Shown here piece by piece: positions 30,128 through 36,987 of a stretch of 64,000 nucleotides of DNA. The notes under the pieces were generated by a model. It saw nothing but the letters and a program-made list of their open reading frames with translations, had not been told where the DNA came from and did no database searches. The stretch spans positions 1 to 64,000 of the forward strand of contig CADEGH010000018.1 in assembly GCA_902826835.1 (NCBI GenBank). The letters are read 5' to 3'. The stretch comes from an uncultured bacterium (GTDB taxonomy: Bacteria; Planctomycetota; GCA-002687715). Positions within the stretch are counted from its first letter, which is position 1. Each line of letters opens with the position of its first letter. The position numbers and the translations under genes were made by a program.

Positions 30128-30688
30128 TCACGAGCGGTGGACCTTGACCTTTTCGAGAAGCCGATCGGCTTCCTTCAGATGGTCTTCGCGACCGACTTCG
30201 CGTCCGACGAGACGGCGGCTGATCTCCACGGAGAGATCCACCACTTGATCCCTGATCTCGCGAATGGCTTGCGCCTTTTCGGCTTCGATCTGGGCGTGAG
30301 CCTTTTGAATCATCGACTCGGCTTGGGCCCGGGCCTGCGACTCCAGGTCCGTCTTGAGTTTGGCGGCTCGAGCTTCGGCCTCGGCCAGCATCGACTTGGC
30401 CGAAGCCGATGCCTGGTCGAGCTCGCGCTGCAGCTTCGCTCGGGACTCGTCGGCGGTGCGACGGGCCTCCTCGGCGCTGGCCAAGTCCGACTGGATCTTC
30501 TTCTCGCGCTCGTTCACGGTCTTCATGAGCGGTCCCCACACCTTCCAAAGCAGGATGGTGAAGAGCAGCCCGAAGATCACGACCTGCCAGAAGAGCAGCG
30601 ACTTGTTGCCGATATCGATCGGATTGAACGGGCCATCCGGCCCTCCGAGGAGGAGGAACGGATCTCCCGCGAGCCACCAAGCAGTCAT
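30128..30688 (-). CDS. atpF: ATP synthase b subunit
   Basis: This peripheral-stalk subunit has 186 residues. A short N-terminal polar lead (residues 1-29) precedes one membrane helix (FWQVVIFGLLFTILLW). A long charged Ala/Glu/Lys-rich helix then forms the dimeric stalk. Only one b gene is present, which implies a homodimeric stalk. The gap from atpE contains a hairpin at 30705-30729. Confidence 0.95.
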   Translation of the reverse strand: MTAWWLAGDPFLLLGGPDGPFNPIDIGNKSLLFWQVVIFGLLFTILLWKVWGPLMKTVNEREKKIQSDLASAEEARRTADESRAKLQRELDQASASAKSMLAEAEARAAKLKTDLESQARAQAESMIQKAHAQIEAEKAQAIREIRDQVVDLSVEISRRLVGREVGREDHLKEADRLLEKVKVHRS

Positions 30689-30704
30689 GCGAGACCTCTA
30701 AGAA

Positions 30705-30729
30705 CGCGGGTGCCACGTCGGCAACCGCG
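30705..30729 (-). promoter_or_regulatory. Hairpin between atpE and atpF
   Basis: CGCGGGTGCC (30705-30714) and GGCAACCGCG (30720-30729) form a 10-position stem with one mismatch and a 5-base loop. It lies between the atpE stop and the atpF start and has no T-run. A structure here could stabilise the 3' end of an atpE-containing transcript or attenuate readthrough, helping to make more c subunit than b. That role is inference. Confidence 0.5.
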
Positions 30730-30763
30730 GGACGAGGAAGCTAAACCCTTACCCGACGGGCGA

Positions 30764-31114
30764 TCACTTGGTCGCGATCATGCACACGATCAGAGCGAAG
30801 AGCGTGAAGCCCTCGATGAGCGCGGCCGCGATGATCATCGAGGTGCGGATGGCTCCCCCGGCTTCGGGCTGGCGAGCGGTGCCTTCCATGGCAGCCGTCG
30901 CGAGACGACCGATGGCGAAGGCGCCACCGAGGACGACGATGCCCGCGCCCACCGCCACGAGGGGACGGAGGAGGTTGGTGTCGTGCTTCGCCTCTTCGGC
31001 CACTACTGCCGCGGGGCTGGTGGGCTCGGCCGCGATGGCCGGGGCCGCGAGGATTCCGAACGCGATGGTGGCGGCGAGGACGATGCGCAGCGACTTCTCG
31101 AGCGAGGACGTCAT
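30764..31114 (-). CDS. atpE: ATP synthase c subunit with N-terminal signal-like extension
   Basis: This is the proteolipid of the rotor ring. It has 116 residues, against the usual 70-90. Residues 1-28 look like a cleavable signal peptide (basic start, hydrophobic core, then APAIAAE), with a polar linker to residue 48. Two helices follow, joined by the polar loop ARQPEAGG. The ion-binding glutamate lies in helix 2 (ALIEGFTLFAL). There is no Ser/Thr after this Glu and no Gln at the helix-1 sodium position, so proton coupling is likely. A strong AAGGAG lies upstream. Confidence 0.95.
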   Translation of the reverse strand: MTSSLEKSLRIVLAATIAFGILAAPAIAAEPTSPAAVVAEEAKHDTNLLRPLVAVGAGIVVLGGAFAIGRLATAAMEGTARQPEAGGAIRTSMIIAAALIEGFTLFALIVCMIATK

Positions 31115-31124
31115 GACAGCGGTT

Positions 31125-31130
31125 CTCCTT
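31125..31130 (-). promoter_or_regulatory. Strong ribosome-binding site of atpE
   Basis: AAGGAG lies 10 bases before the atpE ATG on the minus strand and is the strongest Shine-Dalgarno match noticed in this operon. It fits the need for many c subunits per complex. Confidence 0.75.
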
Positions 31131-31197
31131 GGATGACGATCAGAATTTGGTGACCTGAGGCGGGCTCTCACGCCCACCCCCCAGTCTGTGCTCGGGC

Positions 31198-31965
31198 TCA
31201 GTGCTCGGGATGGACCATCCCCCCGATGAAGAGCGCCGAGAGCATAGTGAAGACGTAGGCCTGGAGGAACGCGACGAGCAACTCCAGGAAAGACACGAAG
31301 AGCGCCAAGGGCACGGACAAAAACGCGCCGACGAGGTAGCTCTTGAACACCCAGACCATGCCGATGAACGCCCCGATGACCAAGTGGCCCGCGATCATGT
31401 TCGCGAAGAGACGCAGCATCAGCACGCCGTGTTTGACGAAAAAGCCGATGAACTCGAGCAGGAACAACAGGGGCACCACCAGCTTTGGCACGCCGCTCGG
31501 AACGAAGAGCTGGAAGAAGTGGCCTTTGTGGATGACCACGCCGCTCACGAGGGAGACGAGGAGCACGATCGCGGCCAAAGCCCCGGTGATGAGGATGTTC
31601 GAGGTGGCGGTGCCGCAGCTGGGCACGAGCCCGATGAGGTTCATCGTGAAAATCGAGACGAAGAGGGTGCAGAAGAACGGGACGTAGTGGTCGCCATGGT
31701 GCGTTCCCATGACGGGGCGCACGAGTTCGTCGCGGACGAAGAGCAGGATGCTCTCGAAGGCGTTGCGGAAGAACCCGCGGGGAACGAGGTTCGTCTTGTT
31801 CGCCACGAGACCGGCCAGGATCACGAGGATGCTCGAAATCAGCATCATGGCCTGGAAGGTGGTGACGGGCAGGCCCATCCAATTATCGTGATCGAGGGCA
31901 TGCTTGAACACGAAGTCGAAGGGATCGGCCCCCGCTCCGGGCTCACCGCTCGCGAGTACGAACAT
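31198..31965 (-). CDS. atpB: ATP synthase a subunit
   Basis: This membrane stator subunit forms the two proton half-channels and has 255 residues. The essential arginine is in LMLRLFANMIAGHLV, and the matching last helix is LEGLVAFLQAYVFTML-like (here LELLVAFLQAYVFTML). The ATG at 31965 begins MFVLASGEPG and overlaps the end of the upstream small membrane gene by 23 bp. The longer open frame upstream lies in that gene and is rejected. Confidence 0.95.
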   Translation of the reverse strand: MFVLASGEPGAGADPFDFVFKHALDHDNWMGLPVTTFQAMMLISSILVILAGLVANKTNLVPRGFFRNAFESILLFVRDELVRPVMGTHHGDHYVPFFCTLFVSIFTMNLIGLVPSCGTATSNILITGALAAIVLLVSLVSGVVIHKGHFFQLFVPSGVPKLVVPLLFLLEFIGFFVKHGVLMLRLFANMIAGHLVIGAFIGMVWVFKSYLVGAFLSVPLALFVSFLELLVAFLQAYVFTMLSALFIGGMVHPEH

Positions 31966-32398
31966 GCTCACCACCTCCGGTACTCGAACCCGCCACCAGG
32001 CGCTTTCGTCGGTGCTCCTCGTCCGAGAAGCGGACCAGGAGAGCCACGTGGTGCGCCGAAAAGACCAAAAATGCTGCCCCCACCGCGAGGAGGAAAGCAT
32101 CCAAATGGCGTTCCCTTGCGAGGATCGCCACGCCGATCACGCCCCCAAACCACCCCAGCTTGAAGAGGGACGCTATCCCCCACCAAAGCAGGAATCGTTC
32201 CGGAACCGCGAGTAGACCAATCGCGAGAAGGACGTAGATCACCACATCGGCCAAGGCCGTGATCCAAATCCCTTCAAGGATCGCGTTCGCGACCCCCGAC
32301 TGGCCCGCCCACTTTTCGATGCCGTATCCCAGAACCGAAAGCACCCCGCCGACCAAAAGCCAGCCGGCGGTGAACCGGACTGGTCTTAGGCGAATCAA
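31943..32398 (-). CDS. AtpI-position small membrane protein
   Basis: This 151-residue protein has about four hydrophobic helices and sits where atpI (the assembly factor for the c-ring) normally lies, between atpZ and atpB. I see no diagnostic motif, so the family call rests on position, size and topology. The start is TTG at 32398, which overlaps the atpZ stop as TTGA. Its last 23 bp overlap the start of atpB. Confidence 0.7.
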   Translation of the reverse strand: MIRLRPVRFTAGWLLVGGVLSVLGYGIEKWAGQSGVANAILEGIWITALADVVIYVLLAIGLLAVPERFLLWWGIASLFKLGWFGGVIGVAILARERHLDAFLLAVGAAFLVFSAHHVALLVRFSDEEHRRKRLVAGSSTGGGEHVRTRER

Positions 32399-32634
32399 GG
32401 TTTCGAGTCCTGGCGACCCTCGCGCGCTTCGACCGCATTCACGGTCTTCAAGAGTTCGTAGGTCGCCATTCCCACTCCGAGCAGGGCGCCGACGATCAAG
32501 AGCCAGGGGGCGGATTCGAGACGCTGGTCGAGCCAGTGGCCGAGCAGCGCCATCCCCCCCACCACCGCTGAGAATGTGAACCCCGCGCCGAGATAGGCGA
32601 GGCCGCGACTCATCGATGGACGAGGACGAGGCAT
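32395..32634 (-). CDS. atpZ: AtpZ-like ATP synthase accessory protein
   Basis: This 79-residue protein has two membrane helices. The segment GGMALLGHWLDQRLESAPW followed by a second GALLGVGMATYELL helix matches the ATPase_gene1/AtpZ family. It is the first gene of the atp operon, 58 bp downstream of the proposed -10 box. In other bacteria AtpZ, with AtpI, is linked to magnesium supply or assembly of the ATP synthase. Confidence 0.8.
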   Translation of the reverse strand: MPRPRPSMSRGLAYLGAGFTFSAVVGGMALLGHWLDQRLESAPWLLIVGALLGVGMATYELLKTVNAVEAREGRQDSKP

Positions 32635-32691
32635 GTGGTCGTGTCGTACTCGGGAGGGGCGCCGGTCATGACGCTCCCCCGAAGTCGGCGC

Positions 32692-32719
32692 AATCTACCG
32701 GCTTCCCCCACCCCTTCAA
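32692..32719 (-). promoter_or_regulatory. Promoter of the ATP synthase operon
   Basis: TTGAAG (32714-32719) and TAGATT (32692-32697) on the minus strand are separated by 16 bases. The arrangement is almost identical to the proposed rRNA promoter (TTGAAA-N16-TAGACT). The predicted start near 32685 gives a leader of about 50 nt. Confidence 0.6.
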
Positions 32720-32806
32720 GGATTGTGGCACCCCGGAAAAACGCGGCAAATTACGCCCCACCACTGCGGCAATTCTGCGTTCCCTGATCGGCGGCCCGCC
32801 CTCGAT

Positions 32807-32835
32807 TTGTCGATTGAATGCGCGGGACCTACCAT
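32807..32835 (+). promoter_or_regulatory. Promoter of ndk-rqcH
   Basis: TTGTCG (32807-32812) and TACCAT (32830-32835) are separated by 17 bases. The start is predicted near 32842, with a leader of about 34 nt to ndk. The same TTG-N17-TACCAT layout precedes the lipoprotein-rnpA unit. Confidence 0.48.
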
Positions 32836-32875
32836 CGCGGACTCGCGGCCATCCTGGTCGCCATTGGAGTTCTCC

Positions 32876-33349
32876 ATGCCACTCGAAACCACCCTTCTGA
32901 TCGTCAAACCCGATGGGGTCCAACGGGGCCTCGTCGGTCGCATCATCACGCGCCTCGAAGAAAAAGGCCTCCAGCTCGCCGGCCTCAAGATGATGCGCAT
33001 TCCTCGCGAACTCGCCGAGCGCCACTACGAGTCTCACAAGGCCAAGAAGTTCTACCCCGGCCTCGTCCGCTTCATGACCTCCTCGCCGGTGGTCGTCCTG
33101 GCGGTCCGCGGCGTGAATGCCATTGCGATCAGCCGCAATCTCATGGGATCCACCTTCGGTCCCGACGCGGCCCCCGGCACCATCCGAGGTGATTTCGGCG
33201 CCTCCCGGTCCTTCAACCTGATCCACGGAAGCGACAGCCCGGATGCCGCCCGCCGTGAGCTCGAGCTCTTCTTCGGAGCCGGCGAGGTGGTGGATTGGAG
33301 CCCCGTCAACCTCGACTGGGTGTACGACCGCTCCGAAGAGCTGGCTTGA
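32876..33349 (+). CDS. ndk: Nucleoside-diphosphate kinase
   Basis: This enzyme balances NTP and dNTP pools by phosphate transfer from ATP through a phosphohistidine. It has 157 residues. LIVKPDGVQRGLVG is the N-terminal signature, and the active-site histidine lies in FNLIHGSDSPDAARRELELFF. The ATG at 32876 follows GGAG with good spacing; the open frame extends upstream without family similarity and is rejected. rqcH starts 16 bp after its stop. Confidence 0.97.
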   Translation: MPLETTLLIVKPDGVQRGLVGRIITRLEEKGLQLAGLKMMRIPRELAERHYESHKAKKFYPGLVRFMTSSPVVVLAVRGVNAIAISRNLMGSTFGPDAAPGTIRGDFGASRSFNLIHGSDSPDAARRELELFFGAGEVVDWSPVNLDWVYDRSEELA

Positions 33350-33365
33350 TCTTCGACCCACGCCG

Positions 33366-34847
33366 ATGCTGAACGCCGCCGAACTCCTGCTCCTCTCCGA
33401 GGAGCTCGACCAAACGATCGGCGGTGGCATGATCCGGAAATTGCGCCGCCTAGGGGCCGACCGCTTCTTGATCGAGGTCTGGAAGGGCCAAAATCACCAC
33501 TTGCTGATTGCCCTCGAGGCGCCCTATTTCCGATCGCACCTGATCGACCAGGGCCTGCCGTTCCCCACTCCCACGTCGGCGGATCAACCCGACTCGCTCC
33601 TCAAGCGCGAGCTCGAAGGCGCGCACATCGTGCGCATCGAGAGCCTCCCCGGGGAGCGAATTCTTCACTGGACCTTGGGTCGAGGGGGAGAACCGCCGTG
33701 GGTGCGACACTTGTGGATCGAGTTGTTCGGATCGAGTCGCAACCTGATCCTCACCCAAGACTCCGGTCAGATCGCGTTTGCGCTGCGCGAAGGTGGGGCG
33801 TCCCGACCCACGATCAAATTCCAGGGCCACTACGCGCCTCCCCGCCCGCGCCCCGACGGGACCAAGACGAACCAGGCGCCATTCGCTTATCTGGATTCCC
33901 TGCAGCCCAGCATTTCGCAGGCGCTGGATCGGCACATCCGGCCGCGCGAGACGGAGGTGCGCGAGTCGGCCGACCGCGAGCAGTGGGTCGCGCTGCTTGC
34001 CCGCAAGCTCAAGAAGACCGAGCAGCGAATCAGCGGCCTCGACCTGGAGATCGCCGAGGCTGCCCACGCGGCGAGCTTGCGGCGTCAAGCCGAACTCGTG
34101 CAGATCAACTTGAGCACACTTCCGAAAGGCGTTGAGACTCTCGAACTCGAAGATCCGATGGCCCCGGAACTCCCGCCGGTCCTCCTGACCCTCAAGCCCA
34201 GGGAGACCGCGGCGGCCGCGATGGCCCGGCTCTTTCGCGAAGCGGAGAAAGTCGAGGGAAGGGTGGCCCGGGCCGCATCCGAAAAGGGCCGGTTCGAGGA
34301 CATCCTCGTCGCGTTGCGGGAGGGCCTGGCCGCGGCCGCAAACGAGGAAACGCCCCTCGAAGTCCTGCGAGCAGACGCCGTCAAGCTCGGGATTCTCCGC
34401 GAGGACGAAGGCCCAAAGGAGTCGTCCCCGCCCGGCACGCGGAAAAAGAAGGAGCCGCCGCCCGCCCGCGAGCCCTTCCGACGCTACCGCTCGAAAGAGG
34501 ATATTGAGATCCTCGTGGGCCGCTCCTCGGAGGACAACGACGAACTCACGTTCAAAATCGCGCGAGGCAACGACGTGTGGCTGCACGTCGCGGACTACCC
34601 GGGGTCCCACGTGGTGATCCGCCACGACGGAGAGGTCCCGCGCGAAACTCTCCTGGACGCCGCCAGCTTAGCCCTGCACTGGTCTAAAGCCGGTCCAGGC
34701 GCACGGGCCCCCGTCTCTTGGACCCAGCGCAAACACGTCAAGAAATTCCGAGGCGCCAAGCCGGGCCAAGTGCAGCTCGCGGATCGAAAGACGATCATTC
34801 CGAAAGACGGCGCCGAACGGCTCAAGCGCCTGCTCGGTAAAAGTTGA
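33366..34847 (+). CDS. rqcH: RqcH/Rqc2-type ribosome quality control protein (NFACT)
   Basis: This protein is expected to bind stalled 50S-peptidyl-tRNA complexes and add C-terminal alanine tails. It has 493 residues: an NFACT-N-like domain (about 1-200), a charged helical region (about 220-390) and the NFACT-R domain (about 395-493). The last contains FRRYRSKEDIEILVGRSSED and WLHVADYPGSHVVIR. The Asp-Arg pair needed for tailing in B. subtilis RqcH (D97-R98) appears here as Glu97-Arg98 in LPGERILHW. The start at 33366 is the first ATG after ndk; earlier in-frame codons overlap ndk. Confidence 0.9.
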   Translation: MLNAAELLLLSEELDQTIGGGMIRKLRRLGADRFLIEVWKGQNHHLLIALEAPYFRSHLIDQGLPFPTPTSADQPDSLLKRELEGAHIVRIESLPGERILHWTLGRGGEPPWVRHLWIELFGSSRNLILTQDSGQIAFALREGGASRPTIKFQGHYAPPRPRPDGTKTNQAPFAYLDSLQPSISQALDRHIRPRETEVRESADREQWVALLARKLKKTEQRISGLDLEIAEAAHAASLRRQAELVQINLSTLPKGVETLELEDPMAPELPPVLLTLKPRETAAAAMARLFREAEKVEGRVARAASEKGRFEDILVALREGLAAAANEETPLEVLRADAVKLGILREDEGPKESSPPGTRKKKEPPPAREPFRRYRSKEDIEILVGRSSEDNDELTFKIARGNDVWLHVADYPGSHVVIRHDGEVPRETLLDAASLALHWSKAGPGARAPVSWTQRKHVKKFRGAKPGQVQLADRKTIIPKDGAERLKRLLGKS

Positions 34848-34860
34848 GCTTGCCCGGCGC

Positions 34861-34889
34861 TTGATCGGGCGAAGCGGGCCCCCTACCAT
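34861..34889 (+). promoter_or_regulatory. Promoter of the TPR lipoprotein-rnpA-yidD unit
   Basis: TTGATC (34861-34866) and TACCAT (34884-34889) are separated by 17 bases. This is the same spacing and the same -10 box as the ndk promoter. A bulged hairpin just after rqcH (GCTTGCCCG...CGGGCGAAGC, about 34848-34876) overlaps the -35 box. Confidence 0.5.
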
Positions 34890-34940
34890 CCGGGTTGACC
34901 TCTTCTCCCTGCGGGTCAGCTTGTCACTTCGAGTCCATCC

Positions 34941-36158
34941 ATGCGCCCAAGAACGTGGTGCTTCTCCGCATTGATCCTCCTCGGCTCCCTCGGTGGCTGC
35001 CAATTCCTCTACCCCGAAGACGACCAGGTCGAGCCCGAAGCCACCCGCTCCGAGAAGCCCCTGTTCGAGGCGGAGTTCTACGCCCGCAATGCCGCGGAGT
35101 ATTTCGATGCCGGCCGCTACGCGCTGGCCAAGGACCAGTGGGGCTACCAGATCAAGCTCGAGCCGGACAATTGGCTTGCGAAGTTGGGCATGGCTTCGGC
35201 CGATCAGTACCTGGGTCGCCAAGCGCTGGATCGCGGCGATTGGAAGCAGAGCCGGGAGTTGTTCGAAAGCGCGGAGGCCAGCATCCGCGAGCTGTGGGAT
35301 GGCACGATCGAGCCCGATACTCTCCCCACCATTGAGTTGCCGGTGCGTCAATGGCAGGCCGCGCTCATGCTCGCCCGCACCCAGCGCGGCGCCGGTGACG
35401 TCGACCGGATGGCCGCCCTGCGCCTGGCGCAGCGCGAGCTCGCGAGCGATGGTCAGGCCCGGAGCGAACTCGCCGCCGAACGGACCAAGCTCGAGGGGCA
35501 AGCCCGCGAAAATCATCGGGCCGCCAAAGAGCTGTTCGCCCGCCTCGCCAACATGAAGAACATGAGCGAGGATGCCGTCATCAACTACGCTGAAATGCTG
35601 GCCCAGTCGGAAGACCCCGGGGCCGCCGAGCCCTGGTTCGCGCAGTACCTGGATATCGCGCAGCGTACGCGCACTTCGCGTCAAGAACTCCGCAAAAAGA
35701 TCGAGGCGGAAACCGCCAACGCCGAGCAGAAGGCCCTCTCCCTCCAGCTCTTGGACGAGAGCCTGAAGCGCAACGCCGAAATCCAGGTCGGAGTCTACGA
35801 TCGCCTCGGCGGCCTGCGCTACGACGCGGGTCGAGCCCTCAAGGCGCAGAGCCTGACCGGAAGCGTGCCACCCCTGCGCGCAAAAGAAACCCAGCGACGC
35901 GCCGCCACGGAATTCGAGGCGGCGATCCGTCACCTGGAAAACGGGCGCACTTTGGATCCCGAGCGAGTGGACCTGTTGGTCAAGCGCGCCCAGTGCGAAG
36001 GGGAGCTCGGGCGATACCGGGAGGCGATCGACCACCTCACCGCCTACATCGACGCGTGCAGCGCTCGCAACATCCCCTACAACGCCGATTTGAACCGCGC
36101 CTACAAGCTTCGCGAGGAATACGAGGCCCAGTTCAAGCTCCAAATGGCGGGGTCGTGA
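34941..36158 (+). CDS. TPR-like lipoprotein
   Basis: This 405-residue protein has a lipoprotein signal peptide ending in SLGGC (lipidation Cys20). It then has helical repeats that look like TPR units near residues 40-110 and 310-385, with a charged coiled-coil-like middle. No enzyme motif is seen. It is likely an envelope lipoprotein that acts as a scaffold. Its stop overlaps the rnpA start as GTGA, so it is translated together with rnpA and yidD. A functional link is not obvious, but YidD also acts at the membrane. Confidence 0.75.
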   Translation: MRPRTWCFSALILLGSLGGCQFLYPEDDQVEPEATRSEKPLFEAEFYARNAAEYFDAGRYALAKDQWGYQIKLEPDNWLAKLGMASADQYLGRQALDRGDWKQSRELFESAEASIRELWDGTIEPDTLPTIELPVRQWQAALMLARTQRGAGDVDRMAALRLAQRELASDGQARSELAAERTKLEGQARENHRAAKELFARLANMKNMSEDAVINYAEMLAQSEDPGAAEPWFAQYLDIAQRTRTSRQELRKKIEAETANAEQKALSLQLLDESLKRNAEIQVGVYDRLGGLRYDAGRALKAQSLTGSVPPLRAKETQRRAATEFEAAIRHLENGRTLDPERVDLLVKRAQCEGELGRYREAIDHLTAYIDACSARNIPYNADLNRAYKLREEYEAQFKLQMAGS

Positions 36159-36529
36159 TCGCGGGCGATCACACGTTCACGAAAGCCGATCGGCTCCTCG
36201 GTCGTCGAGATTTCCTTCGGCTGGAGAAGTCGGGGGCGCGCTTTCGCGAAGGCGAATTGCGGGCCACGATGCTGCCCAACGAACTCGGTCGACCCCGGCT
36301 CGGGCTGGCGGTTTCGAAGCGCGTCGGCAACGCGGTCGCCCGCAATCGCGTGAAACGTGTGCTCCGCGAGGTTTTCCGACTTCACCGGGATCGTCTGCCC
36401 TCGTCGATCGACCTCGTGCTCTTTCCGACCGGCGGAGAGCGATGCTCCCACTACGGCCTGGCGAGGGAGGACTTTCTTCGCTTGGCGACTAAGCTCGGCC
36501 GCACCAATCGGGCAAGCCCCCGGCCGTGA
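36155..36529 (+). CDS. rnpA: Ribonuclease P protein component
   Basis: This protein cofactor of RNase P matures tRNA 5' ends. It has 124 residues. The signature RNRVKRVLREVFR and the N-terminal FTKADRLLGRRDFLRL are clear. The GTG at 36155 overlaps the upstream stop as GTGA, and its end overlaps the yidD start the same way. rpmH, normally just upstream, is absent and is replaced here by the lipoprotein gene. Confidence 0.95.
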   Translation: MIAGDHTFTKADRLLGRRDFLRLEKSGARFREGELRATMLPNELGRPRLGLAVSKRVGNAVARNRVKRVLREVFRLHRDRLPSSIDLVLFPTGGERCSHYGLAREDFLRLATKLGRTNRASPRP

Positions 36530-36753
36530 AGTTCCTCCTCCTATTTGGGATCAAGGTCTACCAGTTCGTCATTGCGCCCCTGCTGAAGCCGAGTTGCCGC
36601 CACTACCCGAGTTGTAGTCGCTACACGGCCGAAGCCATCCGCGAGCACGGGGCGTGGCGGGGCTCCAAACTCGGAGTGGCGCGAGTCCTTCGTTGCCGCC
36701 CCGGGGTTCCGCCTGCCTATGATCCGGTTCCGCCGCCTCCGCCCCCAACATAG
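36526..36753 (+). CDS. yidD: Membrane protein insertion efficiency factor YidD
   Basis: This small membrane-associated protein has 75 residues. The family core CRHYPSCSRYTAEAIREHG is present, preceded by the hydrophobic N-terminus. The start is GTG at 36526, overlapping rnpA. It ends in a proline-rich tail (PVPPPPPPT). It helps insertion by YidC in other bacteria, but yidC, usually next, is not here. The 234-bp gap to the convergent gene shows no gene or clear terminator. Confidence 0.93.
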   Translation: MKFLLLFGIKVYQFVIAPLLKPSCRHYPSCSRYTAEAIREHGAWRGSKLGVARVLRCRPGVPPAYDPVPPPPPPT

Positions 36754-36987
36754 TAGGTGTGGCCGCAGATTGGTACACCGCCAGCGCCTGACGGCCGCGG
36801 CGAGCCCCCACCTCAGTCGCGGCCCTATAGCGTCGGAACCGGAACGCCTCCCCCGCCCGGACCATCGAGCCCGCGTCCCCCCCATCGTCGTGGCCGGCGG
36901 GCCTTGGCACTCATCCTTACGCCCGCCGCTCCCCGGTCAGCCCCGCAGTCGGGATGAACCGTCTCTCTCCAGGCTGCTCGGCGCGGA

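Noticed and set aside
36754-36987. Small reading frames between yidD and the PpiD-like gene
   Set aside because: They are short, Pro/Arg-rich and overlap each other on both strands, with no start signal.
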